Part shown: positions 63,184 to 64,000 of the stretch, piece after piece
How the letters are laid out: each line of letters starts with the position of its first letter
How positions within the stretch are numbered: the first letter of the stretch is position 1
Assembly: GCF_040702995.1 (NCBI RefSeq)
Contig: NZ_CP159992.1
Coordinates: forward strand, 134,501-198,500
DNA length: 64,000 nucleotides
Reading direction: 5' to 3'
Source: Paenibacillus sp. AN1007
GTDB taxonomy: Bacteria; Bacillota; Bacilli; Paenibacillales; Paenibacillaceae
The notes under the pieces: generated by a model
What the model was told of the DNA's origin: nothing
Database searches by the model: none
What the model saw: the letters and a program-made list of their open reading frames with translations, nothing else
Translations under genes and position numbers: made by a program

Positions 63184-64000
63184 ATGGATATCCATCTGCT
63201 CAACATTATGATGTCGAGCGACAAGTTCAAGGAAGAACGAACCTATTGGCAGGACAAACTTGCAGGCGATATTCAGATCGCAAAAGCTTTGGAACGAATG
63301 GGCCCGCTGGCTGATCATGCCGATAGTTCAACAGCAAACGTATACTCGCAATCTATCCCTCACGAATTATCCGTCAGACTAATCCATATGAGCGGCGGTT
63401 CAAACCTGGCGTTATATATACTGCTTCTAACCGGATTTCAGCATCTGCTGTACCGCTATTCCGGAATCCCTGATCTGCTTATAGGTATGCCTCTAACCTT
63501 GGAACAGGCTGAAGAGCTTGATCAATCTCACCTGCTCGCGATCCGTGGTAAGGCCGATGGTAATGCTTCCTTCAGAGAACAGGTGCTGCATGTAAAATCC
63601 GAGGTCATGTCTGCACGGACCTACTGGCATTTTCCTTTTGACAAAATAGCCGAGAAGCTTGGACGCCTCCCAGAGGAAAGTAGGCTGCAGACTGCTGTAT
63701 ATATGAAAGGAATTCATGCAGAACCCGCAGCTGATTCCGAGCTGCGCACCGTTCTTGAAATAGAGCGAACCGATCAGCAGATTGAGATCCATCTTCACTA
63801 CCAGGGAAGACCTGTGGAACCGAGCCAGTCTGAGCGTTTATGTTCCCATTACATACGGCTGCTCGAACAAGCAGTACAATCACCGGATGAGTCTATGTTT
63901 CCCCTCCAGCTGCTTTCAACAGAGGAAAAGCTTGAGATCATGGAGTGGAATCAAGGGGCATTTACTTTCGCGAGTGCAGAGCGTTCCATAATCTCCAGGT
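63184..64000 (+). CDS. NRPS, 5' part: partial condensation domain then adenylation domain start (runs off window)
   Basis: Open frame from ATG 63184 (GAGGTGA upstream) to the right edge, 272 codons seen. Residues 10-225 look like the C-terminal part of a condensation domain (KEERTYWQDKLAGD; LYILLLTGFQHLLYRYSGIPDLLIGMPL; FREQVLHVKSEVM). The N-terminal half with HHxxxDG is missing. LSTEEKLEIMEWNQGAF then marks the start of an adenylation domain. The active condensation domain that would serve it is probably the one at the end of the preceding PKS protein. The amino acid specificity lies outside the window. Confidence 0.88.
   Translation, partial: MDIHLLNIMMSSDKFKEERTYWQDKLAGDIQIAKALERMGPLADHADSSTANVYSQSIPHELSVRLIHMSGGSNLALYILLLTGFQHLLYRYSGIPDLLIGMPLTLEQAEELDQSHLLAIRGKADGNASFREQVLHVKSEVMSARTYWHFPFDKIAEKLGRLPEESRLQTAVYMKGIHAEPAADSELRTVLEIERTDQQIEIHLHYQGRPVEPSQSERLCSHYIRLLEQAVQSPDESMFPLQLLSTEEKLEIMEWNQGAFTFASAERSIISR

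Larger units (their letters stand above)
30054..64000 (+). other. LoaP-controlled trans-AT PKS/NRPS gene cluster with hydroxymalonyl-ACP genes (continues beyond window)
   Basis: Fourteen same-strand genes with short or overlapping junctions: antiterminator, KAS III-like, type II thioesterase, ACP-half condensation protein, four PKS proteins, five-gene extender/AT set and an NRPS start. The six PKS modules are all KS-KR-ACP. The product is not known to me. The right end is outside the window. Confidence 0.9.

Noticed and set aside
1..64000. tRNA, rRNA, CRISPR, transposase or phage genes
   Set aside because: I looked for characteristic motifs and saw none that I could support.

Overview
The window looks like chromosome from a Paenibacillus-type, spore-forming Firmicute. 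The evidence is a GerA/GerB/GerC germinant-receptor operon, an S-box (SAM) riboswitch, AGGAGG-type ribosome binding sites with several TTG/GTG starts, LoaP-type antitermination, and intergenic repeats of a kind I associate with Paenibacillus. The species is an inference.

Layout. 1-3.6 kb: the tail of an unknown gene, a WYL regulator divergent from a VOC-family gene across a palindromic operator candidate, and a soluble PAS-chemotaxis transducer. 3.7-7.8 kb: the germination receptor operon. 7.9-10.5 kb: an S-methylmethionine permease and homocysteine methyltransferase operon behind a SAM riboswitch. 10.6-16 kb (minus strand): response regulator, histidine kinase, ABC ATPase and a large FtsX-type permease. 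16.2-20.2 kb: an amino-acid ABC importer with a CapA-like gene inside it. The histidine kinase, CapA and importer ATPase genes each carry a single-base frameshift. 20.3-27.8 kb: sugar-type oxidoreductases, a TIM-barrel isomerase, an aldo/keto reductase, two AraC regulators and an Rrf2 regulator. 28-29.8 kb: an MFS exporter and a SnoaL-like protein.

30.05 kb to the right edge is a biosynthetic gene cluster that continues past the window. It opens with a LoaP-type NusG paralogue and a structured leader. Next come a KAS III-like protein, a type II thioesterase and a carrier protein fused to half a condensation domain. Four PKS proteins follow with six modules in total. Every module is KS-KR-ACP, with no AT, DH, ER or methyltransferase domain, and the last PKS ends in an NRPS condensation domain. 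Downstream is a complete FkbK/J/I/H-like set for hydroxymalonyl-ACP, one discrete acyltransferase, and the start of an NRPS whose adenylation domain runs off the end.

How it may work together (inference): the KAS III/ACP unit supplies a starter. The discrete AT serves AT-less modules in trans. If hydroxymalonate is the extender, KR-only modules would leave a hydroxyl on most carbons, giving a sugar-like polyol chain that is then joined to an amino acid. Docking helices at the PKS termini fit collinear use of the four proteins. LoaP would let polymerase read through this more than 33-kb transcription unit. I do not recognise a known compound made by exactly this arrangement, but I could not search for one.
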